A stretch of 64,000 nt of DNA from Cystobacter fuscus DSM 2262 (GCF_000335475.2 NZ_ANAH02000075.1:1-64000); one strand, 5' to 3'; numbered from the stretch's first letter, positions 26,591 to 38,086 are shown. Numbers and translations are program-made. Notes: generated by a model not told the origin, from the letters alone.

Positions 26591-28798
26591 TCAGAGGTTG
26601 GCCTCCAGGCTCACGAAGACGCGCCGGCCCTCCATGCGGTAGTCGAAGGGATAGTCGTGCGTCTTCACGAGGTAGCTCTCCGTGTCCAGCAGGTTGGACA
26701 CCTTGAGCTCGGCGGCGGCCCACGAGGTGAGTTGATAGCGCACGTTGGCATCGAGCCGGAACCAGGCGGGCACCTGCTCCGGGCGCAGGGAGCGGAACAA
26801 GGGATCCACCCTGTCCTCCTCGCGGCGCAACACGCTGCCCTGGTAGCGGCCCTGAAGCGCGAGGCTGAAGTGCTCGCGCTGGTAGCTCGCCCCCGCCTTG
26901 GCCAGATGCGCGGGCGCCCAGGCGAGGTCCCCTGCGCGGCCCGCCCCCTCGAGCAGGTGCACGTAGGTGTAGTTGCCGAAGGCCGACAGGCGGCCCATCC
27001 CTCCCAGGCCCACCTCCACCAGGAGCTCGGATTCCACGCCCACGTTCGTCTGGGACATGAGGTTGTCCTGCACGTTGCTGGCGGAGAAGCCGATGAGGTT
27101 CTCGTAGCGCGAGTGGAACAAGGTGCTGCGCCAGCTCAGCTGCGGGCTGATGCTCCAGTCGGCGTTGAGTTCGAAGGTGGTGACCTGCTCGGGGCGCATC
27201 CTCTCGACATTGGCTTCCAGTATCCAGGTGTTGGAACCGAAGAGTTCCCCGGGCGAGGGAGCCCGGAAGGCCCGGCCGCCCTGGAACTTGAGGCTGAACA
27301 CGGGGCTCGGCGTGAACACCAACGAGATCCGCGGGCTGACCTGCTCATAGGACTTGAAGCGGCGGGGCGTCCCGGGCTGTTCGAGGTCGCGGTAGTGGAA
27401 GAACTTCAAGTCGTAGCGCAGCCCCATGGTCAGCGAGAGGGGAAGCGACAGCAACCGGTTCCAGGCGAACTGGGTATAGGCGCCCACGTTGCTCAGGGGC
27501 TCACCGAGGATGGACTCGTAGAGGGGACCGAGCCGCACCGGGGTCGGGGGAGAGGGAGGGTCCTCCGAATCGACGGAGAGGTCGGCGGTGGCGTAGTGCA
27601 CGGAGTCCCCGCCATACAACGTGGCGGAGTACTCCACGCCCCCCAGCAGGCTGAGCCCCTCGCCCGGGGAGCCCGAGAGCTGGGCGCGCCCGAAGAGTTC
27701 GTCCTGCGCCGTCTCGAGCACCTCGGTCACTCCAAAGCGGTAGCGCCCGTCCTCGGCGCCGCTCGGATAGAAGCGCACATGGCTTTCATACTCGCGCCGC
27801 TGGTACTTGAAGACGTACTCCTGCGCCAACGGGCCACCCGGCCGCGAGCGGTAGCTGGCCACGGCGATGTGCCGCCGGTCTCGCATGGGGCCGTCAATAT
27901 CGGGCACCCACTGGCGCCAACCGTGGCCGGTGCCGTGGTTCCAGTCCTGCAGGTGGTACTGCAGGGACAGGCCGCGCAAGACACGCGAGGGCTCCAGCTT
28001 GACGAAGAGGTACGAGCTGTCACGGCGATCGTTCACGAGGAAGCGCTGGAGCGCTCCCGAGGCATCGGTGCGTCTCGAGCCATCATGGGAGAGATAGGAG
28101 AACCCGTCCGTGTGCTGGTGCTGGAAGCCGACCACCGCGGAGAGGTGCCGGGAACGGGTGACCGCCACCGCGTCCACCGCCGCCGTACCCAGGTTGCCAA
28201 CGCGCACCCGAGCCTCGTTGTTGATCTCCAGCCGCTCGTCATCCTCCAGGGTATGGGACGAGGAGAGCGTGTTGAGGGCGATGACGCCATTGATGGCGCT
28301 GGAGCCATACAGGGCGGAGGCGGGGCCCCGGAGGATCTCCACGCTCTTGACCAGGAAGAGCGGGGAGATCTCCCAGGTGAACGCGGTGGCCAGGTCGCTG
28401 TCGTTCATGGGAACGCCATCCAGCAGCAGCAGCAGGTGGTTGTTGTTCCACCCCTCCCAGAGGCCGCGAGTGCCCACCGTGGTGCGCTCGTAGTCATGAG
28501 AGGGAAAGAAGCCGGGCTGGCTGAAGAGGATCTCGTCGATCGTCGCCCAACCGAAGCGGCGCATCTGCTCGCGCGTCACCACCGAGGCCACGCCGGGAGC
28601 TTCCCGCGCCAGTTGGAGACGTTTGGAGGGAGTGGACAGCTCCACCCGCAGCAACTCCTCCAGGGTGAGGGACTGGGTCCACTCCGGTGGGGCCTCGTCC
28701 TCCTCGGGGACCTCGTGCGCGAGGGCGCAAGTGGAGCACAGGACGGCGGCCAGGAGCATCCCGCGACGACGGGACGCGAGGGGAAACGAACGAGGCAT
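26591..28798 (-). CDS. TonB-dependent outer-membrane receptor
   Basis: 735 residues with signal peptide (MLLAAVLCSTCALA). The plug domain has APGVASVVTREQMRRFGWATIDEIL-type start, GTRG, LLLLDGVPMNDSD and VEILRGPASALYGSSAINGVIAL. A 22-strand-type barrel follows, rich in aromatic/alternating segments, ending RRVFVSLEANL. No N-terminal STN signalling domain was seen. It imports or senses a siderophore-like or vitamin-like ligand. It starts 6 bp after the hybrid kinase stop, making it third gene of the yfiR-kinase-receptor operon; both partners suggest a receptor that reports to a kinase. Confidence 0.9.
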   Translation of the reverse strand: MPRSFPLASRRRGMLLAAVLCSTCALAHEVPEEDEAPPEWTQSLTLEELLRVELSTPSKRLQLAREAPGVASVVTREQMRRFGWATIDEILFSQPGFFPSHDYERTTVGTRGLWEGWNNNHLLLLLDGVPMNDSDLATAFTWEISPLFLVKSVEILRGPASALYGSSAINGVIALNTLSSSHTLEDDERLEINNEARVRVGNLGTAAVDAVAVTRSRHLSAVVGFQHQHTDGFSYLSHDGSRRTDASGALQRFLVNDRRDSSYLFVKLEPSRVLRGLSLQYHLQDWNHGTGHGWRQWVPDIDGPMRDRRHIAVASYRSRPGGPLAQEYVFKYQRREYESHVRFYPSGAEDGRYRFGVTEVLETAQDELFGRAQLSGSPGEGLSLLGGVEYSATLYGGDSVHYATADLSVDSEDPPSPPTPVRLGPLYESILGEPLSNVGAYTQFAWNRLLSLPLSLTMGLRYDLKFFHYRDLEQPGTPRRFKSYEQVSPRISLVFTPSPVFSLKFQGGRAFRAPSPGELFGSNTWILEANVERMRPEQVTTFELNADWSISPQLSWRSTLFHSRYENLIGFSASNVQDNLMSQTNVGVESELLVEVGLGGMGRLSAFGNYTYVHLLEGAGRAGDLAWAPAHLAKAGASYQREHFSLALQGRYQGSVLRREEDRVDPLFRSLRPEQVPAWFRLDANVRYQLTSWAAAELKVSNLLDTESYLVKTHDYPFDYRMEGRRVFVSLEANL

Positions 28799-28804
28799 GG
28801 AGAT

Positions 28805-30741
<1,937 letters not shown>

Positions 30742-30745
<4 letters not shown>

Positions 30746-31389
30746 GGTGTGCTCCGGGCGGGTTCGACGAGGTGGGAGAGGCTGAGCAATCCCGCATCGA
30801 GGTCCGCGCCCTCCGCGCGGGCCGCCGCGAGTTGGATGAGGATGATGGGCGAGTTGCCCTGCAGGCCGAGTCCGATGGCCAGGCCCCGCTCCAGCTCGGT
30901 CCTGCTGCCGGCGAAGGAGAGGATGGACAACTGCCGCGTCACCCGGGCGATGCTCGTCGTGTCGGCCTCGAGTCCCTCGCACGCGTAGAGCGCCACCACG
31001 CGTGCCTGGGAGAGGTCATCCTTCAGTTGCGTCGGATCACGGAAGCCCACGAGGACGATCCGCACCGACCGGCCCAACACACTCCTGCCCCGTGAGGCCG
31101 ACTCCAGTGCACGGATGAACTCCTGGCCCTGGCCTTCCGACTCCGCATTGCCCTCGCGATAGAGGACGGCGATGGTCAGGGGCGGAGGCCGCACCCCCAT
31201 CCGCCGGTCATAGGCGAGGATTCGCACCAGCAGCGAGGCGCGAAGGTTGGGCGGCAACCCCTCGGCGCGCGCGGCCTCGCTGCCGAGCAGCACGAACATC
31301 AGCCCCAGGGCCGTCAGCCACGCGCCGGGTCTGCGCCCACGACGGCCCTTCCCTGACTTCGTGCCCGATGACTCCCACTCGCGATGCAT
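30742..31389 (-). CDS. YfiR-like (DUF4154) periplasmic protein
   Basis: 215 residues. After a basic N-terminus, the hydrophobic segment ALGLMFVLLGSEAARA is a signal peptide. The mature part (LRASLLVRILAYDRRM, IAVLYREGN, FIRALESASRG, VRIVLVGF, VVALYACEG, FAGSRTELERGLAIGL, IILIQLAAARAEGADL) follows the YfiR/DUF4154 pattern of a periplasmic fold that regulates membrane partners such as YfiN in Pseudomonas. The ATG at 31389 follows a G-rich site. It is first in a three-gene operon with kinase and receptor, and is therefore probably their periplasmic relay. Confidence 0.75.
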
Positions 31390-31695
31390 GCTCCCCCCCC
31401 GAGGGCAAGCCCAGTGATTGCTACTCAATGTCTCACGAGGACTCACGGAGGGCGATCCCGGCGGCCTGCGCTGTTGCATTCCGGAACCAACGACAAGTGA
31501 TGAAAAGTGGGTCCCTCGGTCTCGCCACGGGGGATATCGTTTTCCTCGGGCAGGCGAACGACCGCTCGCCGTTCCACCTACCCTCCACATTGCATGACAT
31601 GGCCCTCTGGCAATTGCGCTGGAGGTCAATCTGTCCGCTCGAGGCGAACCCAAGCGGCGTGAAGGAATGCCGCGGCGAGCGCCGCCCTCCGGAGC
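31390..31695. other. intergenic region upstream of the yfiR operon
   Basis: About 300 bp between the patatin stop and the yfiR start. It is visibly less GC-rich than its neighbours, as expected of a promoter region, and contains no supported reading frame. No clear -35/-10 pair or terminator hairpin could be named by eye. Confidence 0.5.
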
Positions 31696-34600
31696 TCAGT
31701 GCAGGCCCGGCGTGGACTCCGCCTCGAACGACTCCTCGCGCCGCGCCGTGGCCTCCCGGGTGGGCTGGTAGAGCCGCGTCAACCAGAGCGACTTCCAGGA
31801 CTCGTTCTTCTTCTTGGCCCATGGCATGGCGGCATCCTGGTCGAGCTCTGTCTCCAGGTTGGCGAGCCACTGTTTCAGCGCGGGGTCGGGCTCCGTGAAT
31901 CCTTCCGCGTGGTAGCGGTGCAGCTCATCCGCCCACCGCTTCTGCCGGGCGGCCGTGGCCTCGAGATCCACCTGCAGCCGCACCGCCAGCACGCTCCCCG
32001 GCTCCACGATTCCCGGCATGACCGGGTCCTCGGTGATCAACCGCAAGAAGTCCTCGCCGATGCCCGCGCCCCACAACCCGGGCGGCACGTAGAAGTCATC
32101 GCCCTGCCACACCACCACCCGTCTCTCGGGTCCCCCGCCGCCGGACCAGAGCAGCGGCCGTGCCTCGCCCTCCCGGTCCTGGTGGGTGCGCACGATGAGC
32201 TGCGCGGCCTGGATGGGGTACTCGGGCCGACCCCCGTGGGGCAGATGGAGGATGTAGGAGATGAGGTGCTCGTGGGGCTTGGGCTTGCGTCCACCTTGCG
32301 CCACCCAGCAGGACATCGCGAAGCCCTCCTCCCGCCCACTGAGCTGCCCGACATCCTTGTGCTCCATGGTGGGCAGGCTGAAGCGCTCCTCGAGGAAGTG
32401 GGTGAAGCGGGGGGAGTGCAGCGTCTTGAGCAGGGGCCACCACGTCCGCAAGAGCGGCGCATAGCCCCAGCGCGCGAAGTAGTTCATCACCCCCAGGTAG
32501 GCCGGGTGGTTGTAGTGGGTAGCCAGCTGCTCGGTGAGGAAGACTTCCTCCATGAAGAGCAGCGCGCGCCGGATCATGTGGAGCGCATCGGTCAGCTCCT
32601 GGGGCGTGGGCTTCGAACCGGCCTCGCTCACCAGGGGGGGCGCGTCGGAGTTCGGTGGCGGGGGGTTCACCTTGGCCTGGCGATCCAGCTCGGTGATCTC
32701 CTTGAAGATCTCCCGGAACAGCTTCCGGGCGCCCGGGCCTTCCAGCAGTTGATCGAGCGCGGTGGCCCGCTCCACGAAGCGAGGGAAGCGCTCCTCGTAC
32801 CCGGTGGGCACCGGCATCCACTCATGGCGCACGCGGGCGAAGAGCCTCGCGGTCGCGAGCCTCCTCCCCGACTCCACTTCCCCGCGGACGGACCGGAAGA
32901 TCGTGAGCGCGGTGTGTTCGCCCAGCCGACGGTACGCCTCCCACTGGGCCTCGTCGTAGAACTGGTCCCCGGTCGTCTCATGCGGGAAGGCCGCGTTGCG
33001 CGTCTTGTATTGCAGGATGTCCGGCGGCTCGTTGCCCAGCAGCGAGGGCTTGATCAGCAGCAGCACGCCACTGCTGCCATCCGGGTACTCGAGCTCCCCG
33101 GCGACGACGGTGCGGCGCGACAGGCCCGTGTCTCCGTCCGGACGCAGGGGGGACAGCTCGATGCGCAGCTCCACGCCGAAGTCCTCGCGGATGCGCCGCA
33201 CGGCGTTGGCGAAGTCATCGAACGAGGTGTCCGCGTCCATGCCGCAATCGGAGACGATGATGAACCGGCACTTGCGGCGGACCAGCTCGTAGAGCGCCAG
33301 GTTCTCGAAGTGGGCGCCATCCGAGAGCAACACGTCGCGGCCCTTGGCGCGCGAGCGGCCCAGCAGTTCCTTGTAGAAGGGAAGCCCGACACACAGCCGC
33401 TCGTACCAACGCCGCCGGGCCCGGGTCGGGTGGGGCCACCACAGCCCCAGCCGGAGGTTGAAGGCGGTCATGAGGAAGGTGACGGCCGGGCCCAGCCGCA
33501 TGGACATGGAGCCCATGTGGGAATTGAAGGCCGCCGCGGAGGCGGTCATGGCCGAGGCGAGCGTGGGCACGCCGCCGCCTTCTTGACGGATCTTCTCCCA
33601 CCCCTTCCATTCGGGGCCCACCGAGAAGCCCGCGCTCGAGAGCACCGCGCTGTCCGCGCCCCGGTAGAGATTGGCCATGGGATCTATCGACGAGAGATCA
33701 TTGGCCGCGCAGCAGATGAGGTGGAGCGGCCCGGGCCGCGGCTTGAGCCGATCGAGTGGAAAGTCATCCAGGGAGTGGATCTCGGTCTGACCGGGTCCCT
33801 GACCATGGGCCGCGCCGATGAAGGTGCGCGCGATGCGGTCCCGGTAGAAGGCGTGCAGCCCCACGGAGTTGGCGTCGGAGAGGAGCAGGGTGAGCGCGGT
33901 CAGGACGACGACCATCCCCACGAGCTGGGGCAGCCACTCCTTGTCCATCGCCCGGAAGACGAGCATCACCGCGCCGAGGAAGCTCAACGCCAGGACGGTG
34001 TACGCCAGGAGCTGGGGCAGGTACGACCGGAGGCGACTGCCCGCGCTGGGGCTGACCGGCCGGGTCGTCCGGCGGCTGAAGAGCTGTTGCAGCCGGGCGA
34101 AGACGGCCGAGAGCACCATCACGGTGGCCACCACGCCCGTCTGCAACAGGGTGTAGACCTCCTTCAGGTTCGACGTCAGGAAGAACACTCCGGCCAGCCA
34201 GAAGCACGAGAGGACCGACCAGAAGCTCGCCAGGAGCAGCAGCCGGCTGATGACCCGGCCCATCGCGGCCCGGTCCGTCCGCTGCATCCAGGCCGTGGCG
34301 AACCGGGAGCCCAGCCATCGCAGCAGCACGAGGGCTCCGGCCGCCCCCACCCAGGCGATGGCGGGGTCGAACACCTGGAGCCGCTCGCGCCAGGCAGGAG
34401 CATCCTTCGTGGCGGGCCACCACACGGCGTGGAAGGCCTGGACGTTCGCGGGGTGGGCCTGAACGAGCCATTGCCAGAAGAAGAACACGGCACCCACCGC
34501 CAACACCGCGGCGTTGAGGTAGTAGCCGAACCTGCGGCCCTCGCGCTCCTGGGCCTCCTCGTCGGGATTCGCGACCGGGCGGCCGCGGTTGAGCATCACC

Positions 34601-35316
34601 CGGTTGTCCTGCCGGAACAGGAGCACCTCCCAGAGGAACAGCGCCCCACAGGTGATTCCGACCATCAGGACATACGAGACGGCCCGCGCCACCCACGGAG
34701 GCGAGCCCTCCCAGCCGAGCAGCAACAGCCAGGCGAGCAGCAGCCAGAGCAACAGCACCAGGACGAGGAAGGAGAACGCCGCGAGGAGGGAGGGAAGGAT
34801 GGCGCTCAGGGCCGCGACGAGCATCCGGCCCGTGTCGAGACTCAGCAGTCCCAACCGGGGGTTCAGGAAGTTGCTGAACTCGCGCAGGTGACGCACCTCC
34901 GCGAAGCGTGCTCCGCGAGCGCCCTGCTCCTGGGTCATGGGGAAGAGCGCGGCCTTGTCCTGGGAGGCGGGCTCCTTCAGGTGGTAGTGACGCCACGCCG
35001 TCCAGAAGCCCCCGATGTACCCTCCGCCCGAGACGGTGGAGAGGTAGTCGAACATCTCCAGCAGTCCCAGTTGTTGCAGGCATTGCAGCAGACCCAGGTT
35101 GAAGGTCGCGCTGCGGATGCCGCCTCCGGACAGGGCAAGCCCACACAAGTCATGCCGTGGACCGGTGAGGCCGGGCTCCGCGGGGGCCGGGGCTCCGTCC
35201 GAGGAAGGCTCCCGCCGCGCCAGCCAGCGAGCCTCGTCCAGGTACTGCCTTTCATGCGCCAGGAGTCGGTCGAGCCGCGAGGCATCGTCCTCGAGGGGAG
35301 CAGGGGGGCCATCCAT
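31696..35316 (-). CDS. large membrane-associated patatin-like phospholipase
   Basis: 1,206 residues. An N-terminal patatin motif GLALSGGGIRSATFNLG (oxyanion hole, about 59-75) is followed by STVSGGGYIGG with the candidate nucleophile Ser96. Seven or more hydrophobic segments occupy about 170-480, splitting the catalytic domain. The catalytic Asp is probably Asp666 in SDGAHFENLALYELV. The long C-terminal region (about 800-1206) is soluble with no recognised domain. Patatins hydrolyse acyl esters of phospholipids. The membrane insertion between nucleophile and Asp matches a large bacterial subgroup. Single gene; no partner evident. Confidence 0.8.
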   Translation of the reverse strand: MDGPPAPLEDDASRLDRLLAHERQYLDEARWLARREPSSDGAPAPAEPGLTGPRHDLCGLALSGGGIRSATFNLGLLQCLQQLGLLEMFDYLSTVSGGGYIGGFWTAWRHYHLKEPASQDKAALFPMTQEQGARGARFAEVRHLREFSNFLNPRLGLLSLDTGRMLVAALSAILPSLLAAFSFLVLVLLLWLLLAWLLLLGWEGSPPWVARAVSYVLMVGITCGALFLWEVLLFRQDNRVMLNRGRPVANPDEEAQEREGRRFGYYLNAAVLAVGAVFFFWQWLVQAHPANVQAFHAVWWPATKDAPAWRERLQVFDPAIAWVGAAGALVLLRWLGSRFATAWMQRTDRAAMGRVISRLLLLASFWSVLSCFWLAGVFFLTSNLKEVYTLLQTGVVATVMVLSAVFARLQQLFSRRTTRPVSPSAGSRLRSYLPQLLAYTVLALSFLGAVMLVFRAMDKEWLPQLVGMVVVLTALTLLLSDANSVGLHAFYRDRIARTFIGAAHGQGPGQTEIHSLDDFPLDRLKPRPGPLHLICCAANDLSSIDPMANLYRGADSAVLSSAGFSVGPEWKGWEKIRQEGGGVPTLASAMTASAAAFNSHMGSMSMRLGPAVTFLMTAFNLRLGLWWPHPTRARRRWYERLCVGLPFYKELLGRSRAKGRDVLLSDGAHFENLALYELVRRKCRFIIVSDCGMDADTSFDDFANAVRRIREDFGVELRIELSPLRPDGDTGLSRRTVVAGELEYPDGSSGVLLLIKPSLLGNEPPDILQYKTRNAAFPHETTGDQFYDEAQWEAYRRLGEHTALTIFRSVRGEVESGRRLATARLFARVRHEWMPVPTGYEERFPRFVERATALDQLLEGPGARKLFREIFKEITELDRQAKVNPPPPNSDAPPLVSEAGSKPTPQELTDALHMIRRALLFMEEVFLTEQLATHYNHPAYLGVMNYFARWGYAPLLRTWWPLLKTLHSPRFTHFLEERFSLPTMEHKDVGQLSGREEGFAMSCWVAQGGRKPKPHEHLISYILHLPHGGRPEYPIQAAQLIVRTHQDREGEARPLLWSGGGGPERRVVVWQGDDFYVPPGLWGAGIGEDFLRLITEDPVMPGIVEPGSVLAVRLQVDLEATAARQKRWADELHRYHAEGFTEPDPALKQWLANLETELDQDAAMPWAKKKNESWKSLWLTRLYQPTREATARREESFEAESTPGLH

Positions 35317-35604
35317 GAAGTGTCACGGTAGGCGACCCGAGGACCCGGGCCGAGTGTACCGGAGGGTCGGAGAGCTTACGGCACCGAACGGACCCCGCGT
35401 CTGCGAGGCCACTCCTCCAACATCGCCCAAGTGAGCAGGAAAAGGCTTCGGCGTGAAACTTGTCCATCTGCATCCTACTCATCCACCCCACATTGCCCAA
35501 AAGACAACATCCTCCACCAACGATTCCGCGCGGGTCCAGTACGCCCTCAGGAAGCATGAGAATGTTCACATCAAGAATCCCCACGGTGGGGGGGGCCCAC
35601 GACC
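35317..35604. other. intergenic region with compositional drop
   Basis: About 290 bp between the patatin start and the effector-like gene. GC falls clearly here and stays low until about 36950, marking the left edge of a probable horizontally acquired block. A run of eight Gs at 35589-35596 precedes the next ATG and could act as its ribosome binding site. A plus-strand frame encodes a short segment (QYALRKHENVHIKNPHGGG) that may be an eroded 5' part of the next gene; I cannot support it as a gene. Confidence 0.4.
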
Positions 35605-36327
35605 ATGGGAACATTCAAGCTCACAGAACAGCAGTTACGCGCATTTCAGGGCGCTCCTATCGCCCAATGCCCTTCCAATTGGATAGAGCTGGAATACCTG
35701 CACGCAGATGGCGATCCTGTCACCGGAGCGAAGTACACCGTCAAGGATGCACACAGCGGTTTTTGCTCAACGGGAACTCTCGATGAACGCGGCCAGGCAC
35801 ACGTCAAACTCCCCGTGGGAGTGACTCAAGCCACGTACGCTTTTCATGATGACCCGGACATCCTCCAGGTCAAAAAGCAGCCACAGCCCCATGGCCAAGA
35901 GGCCGCTCCCGGATGGATGGAGAGGACCACACGGATATTGATCGACTCTGGATCTTGGGCCTGGGGTGTCATCCAGGGAGACTTCAATGAAGATCCCTCG
36001 ATTGGACAAACCATCGCGAACACCATCATCACGATGATTCCTGTCGTCGATCAGGCTGCAGACATCCGGGACCTGACCGCCAACCTGAAAGTCCTCATCT
36101 GGGATGAAGAATACGACAACTACGCCGCGTGGACCGCGCTCACTCTAACACTCATTGGCATCATTCCCATCCTGGGCTCTCTGCTGAAGGGGATTTGCAA
36201 GGCAATCAGGCTGGGCGCACGCAGGGTATCCCTGAAAGACCTGAGTCCACAACACGTTCAAGATCTCATGGGTGCCGTGAACAAGCTCGATCCGGACCTC
36301 AAGTCTCGTATCCTGTGGTATCCGTGA
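35605..36327 (+). CDS. polymorphic-toxin-type N-terminal/pre-toxin protein, probably truncated
   Basis: 240 residues. An N-terminal beta-rich domain (WIELEYLHADGDPVTGAKYTV...GTLDERGQAHVKLP) resembles domains that carry T6SS or phage-tail-like effectors. A hydrophobic pre-toxin region follows: WGVIQGDFNEDPSIGQ, MIPVVDQAADIRDLTANL, TLIGIIPILGSLLKGICKAI. In family members I recall, a variable toxic domain follows; here the frame stops at ILWYP, so the toxin tip is probably lost or displaced. The pentapeptide gene starts 26 bp downstream, as an immunity gene would. GC is lower than the flanks. Confidence 0.6.
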   Translation: MGTFKLTEQQLRAFQGAPIAQCPSNWIELEYLHADGDPVTGAKYTVKDAHSGFCSTGTLDERGQAHVKLPVGVTQATYAFHDDPDILQVKKQPQPHGQEAAPGWMERTTRILIDSGSWAWGVIQGDFNEDPSIGQTIANTIITMIPVVDQAADIRDLTANLKVLIWDEEYDNYAAWTALTLTLIGIIPILGSLLKGICKAIRLGARRVSLKDLSPQHVQDLMGAVNKLDPDLKSRILWYP

Positions 36328-36353
36328 GCGAATCGATCTAGAGGAAACTGAAG

Positions 36354-36944
36354 ATGGGACCAGAGCTGGCCAACAAATTGAAGCAACATGCCTTGTGGGT
36401 CGAGTCCAGAGGCGAGCGAGGAGAACGACTCACGCTTGAGGATGCCGAACTGCCTGGGTGTGCATTCCAGGCCCAGGAGTTGACCGAGGCGGAACTGCCT
36501 GGTGCTTGCTTCGACGGAGGAAATTTGAGCGAAGCGAAGCTTTCCGGAACCAACCTTGCCTCGGCCTCGTTTGTTCATGCCAACCTTGTTGGCAGCCAGT
36601 TGATCAAAGCCAATCTGGATTACGCCACGCTGAGAAGCGCTGACCTGCGAAACGTCAACGCCTTGCGTGCGAGCTTCTATGAGGCACAACTCCAAGGCGC
36701 GGATCTATCCGGGGCGCAACTCAGTGGGGCATACCTCGTGAACGCCAACCTGGAATCCGCTAATCTGAAGGGTGCCCAGTTGGACGGAGCAATCCTCCAT
36801 GGAGCCAATCTCACGGGAGTGGATCTGCGAGGTGTTTCAGGCCTCTCTTCCATCCAAGCATCTTGGATCGTTCAAGGCGCTGAACACGCCCGACTTGAAG
36901 GGGAAGCCCTCCTCACATGGTTGAAAGTCGCGGCGGGAACATAG
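36354..36944 (+). CDS. pentapeptide-repeat protein, candidate immunity protein
   Basis: 196 residues. After a helical leader (LANKLKQHALWVESRGERGE) come about 24 pentapeptide units A(D/N)LXX, e.g. ANLVGSQLIKANLDYATLRSA, forming a right-handed quadrilateral helix, then an unrelated C-terminus (SWIVQGAEHARLEGEALL). The GAGGAAACTGAAG site before ATG 36354 is good. HALWVESRGERG-type leaders occur in pentapeptide proteins encoded next to secreted effectors, so immunity to the upstream gene's former toxin is plausible. Low GC, same block as the upstream gene. Confidence 0.75.
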   Translation: MGPELANKLKQHALWVESRGERGERLTLEDAELPGCAFQAQELTEAELPGACFDGGNLSEAKLSGTNLASASFVHANLVGSQLIKANLDYATLRSADLRNVNALRASFYEAQLQGADLSGAQLSGAYLVNANLESANLKGAQLDGAILHGANLTGVDLRGVSGLSSIQASWIVQGAEHARLEGEALLTWLKVAAGT

Positions 36945-36983
36945 GCGGGCAGTTGGGTCACCGCAGTCACCGTCAAGGACAGC

Positions 36984-37161
36984 TCAAAGCCAGCTCGGGC
37001 TCTCGCGGCCCAGGCCCTTCAAGGCCCGCTCCGCCGCCTTCACGCCGAACCAGTTGGCCTCCTCGAAGAGCGCCAGTCCTCCCAGGTCCGAGTGCGCGAA
37101 ATGCAGGTGCTCGCCCAAGCAGCCCCGCGTCGCCGAGGCCCGCGATCAAGACCCGGGTCAT
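36984..37161 (-). pseudogene. FAD-dependent oxidoreductase reduced to its first and last codons
   Basis: ATG 37161 overlaps the DUF1295 stop (ATGA) and begins MTRVLIAGLGDAGLL, the dinucleotide-binding N-terminus of a flavoprotein. After about 15 residues the sequence jumps, in another frame, to GEHLHFAHSDLGGLALFEEANWFGV...RALKGLGRESPSWL and TGA 36984, the typical C-terminus of FAD-dependent oxidoreductases. About 300 residues are missing between them. Both ends preserved and the middle removed indicates a clean internal deletion. The overlap shows it was in one operon with the DUF1295 enzyme. Confidence 0.6.
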
Positions 37162-38057
37162 GTGCCGGTGCGGACGCGGCGCGGTGGACGCGGCACGAAG
37201 CGCGGCACTCGCTCGATGACGGCCGCGTATGCCGGCCGGCGCTCCAGGCTCCGCTGCTCCATCATCGGGATGCTGGCGAGCTGGAACATCGCGTATATGC
37301 AGGCGGCTCCCACGAACACCCACCACGCATCCGGGTCGGCGGCGATGCCGAAGATCGCGAGCGAGACCCAGAAGCTGACCTCGCCGAAGTAGTTGGGGTG
37401 CCGCGACCACGCCCACAGACCCTGGTCCATCACCTGGCCGGGCTTGCGGATCCGAATGAACCGGTGCATTTGGATGTCGGCCGCGAGCTCGAGCGCCACT
37501 GCACCCACGCCCACGACGACCGCCAGCGCGTCCAGCCACCCGAGGTCGCGGCCGGTGCGGGTGAGGACGACGTAGACCGGCAGCATGCCGAGGAACACCT
37601 GCAGCGTGGGGAAGACGTGGATGCCCATGAGGTCGGCCGCCGCCTCGGCCCTGCCGGCGCGCTCGCGCACCATGGGGTAGCGCCAGTCCTCGTGGTGCAG
37701 TCCGGGGAAGGTCTGGACCCAGTTGGCCGTGAGCCGGACCGCCCACAGCACGATCACCCCCATCACGAGCCAGGCGCGGGGCTCGTCGGCCGGTGTCCCG
37801 GACTCGACCCACCAGGCGAGCATCAGCAGCGGCGGCAGCACGCTCCAGTACGCGTCGTAGAAGCTCGAGTTGTGGTGCAGCCGGCTCGCGCCGAAGATCA
37901 CCAGCGTCGCGATGAGGTCGGCTATCAGCCCGTCGAGCCACAGCCACGCGGTCTCGGGACCCCACGCGAACCACGCAGCACCCGCGGCGATCGCCACGAT
38001 GTACGCGATCACGATCCGCACCATGGACTCGGTCCTGCTCGCCTGCGCTGTGGTCAT
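37158..38057 (-). CDS. DUF1295 / steroid 5-alpha-reductase-like membrane protein
   Basis: 299 residues, about seven membrane helices. The C-terminal signature MDQGLWAWSRHPNYFGEVSFWVSL, with SRHPNYFGE, identifies DUF1295 (steroid 5-alpha reductase C-terminal and isoprenylcysteine methyltransferase-like fold), and AYWSVLPPLLM and ADIQMHRF agree. It probably reduces a lipid or steroid-like substrate with NADPH in the membrane; the substrate is inferred only by family. ATG 38057 is chosen; the frame extends upstream through repeat DNA without homology. A KstR-like operator lies 16 bp before the ATG, and the following gene is a deleted flavoprotein, which together suggest an origin in a steroid or lipid regulon. 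Confidence 0.8.
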   Translation of the reverse strand: MTTAQASRTESMVRIVIAYIVAIAAGAAWFAWGPETAWLWLDGLIADLIATLVIFGASRLHHNSSFYDAYWSVLPPLLMLAWWVESGTPADEPRAWLVMGVIVLWAVRLTANWVQTFPGLHHEDWRYPMVRERAGRAEAAADLMGIHVFPTLQVFLGMLPVYVVLTRTGRDLGWLDALAVVVGVGAVALELAADIQMHRFIRIRKPGQVMDQGLWAWSRHPNYFGEVSFWVSLAIFGIAADPDAWWVFVGAACIYAMFQLASIPMMEQRSLERRPAYAAVIERVPRFVPRPPRRVRTGT

Positions 38058-38072
38058 GCCGCGGACCGTACC

Positions 38073-38086
38073 TAGAACACGTTCCA
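38073..38086. promoter_or_regulatory. KstR-like operator TAGAACACGTTCCA
   Basis: Matches the actinobacterial KstR consensus TNNAACNNGTTNNA at all eight fixed positions and lies 16 bp upstream of the DUF1295 ATG, where an operator would overlap the promoter. The motif by itself has about one chance occurrence in a window of this size, so position is the main support. Confidence 0.4.

Noticed and set aside
31699-35331. 1,210-codon plus-strand frame opposite the patatin gene
   Set aside because: Shadow of the patatin gene; no family features, no ribosome binding site.
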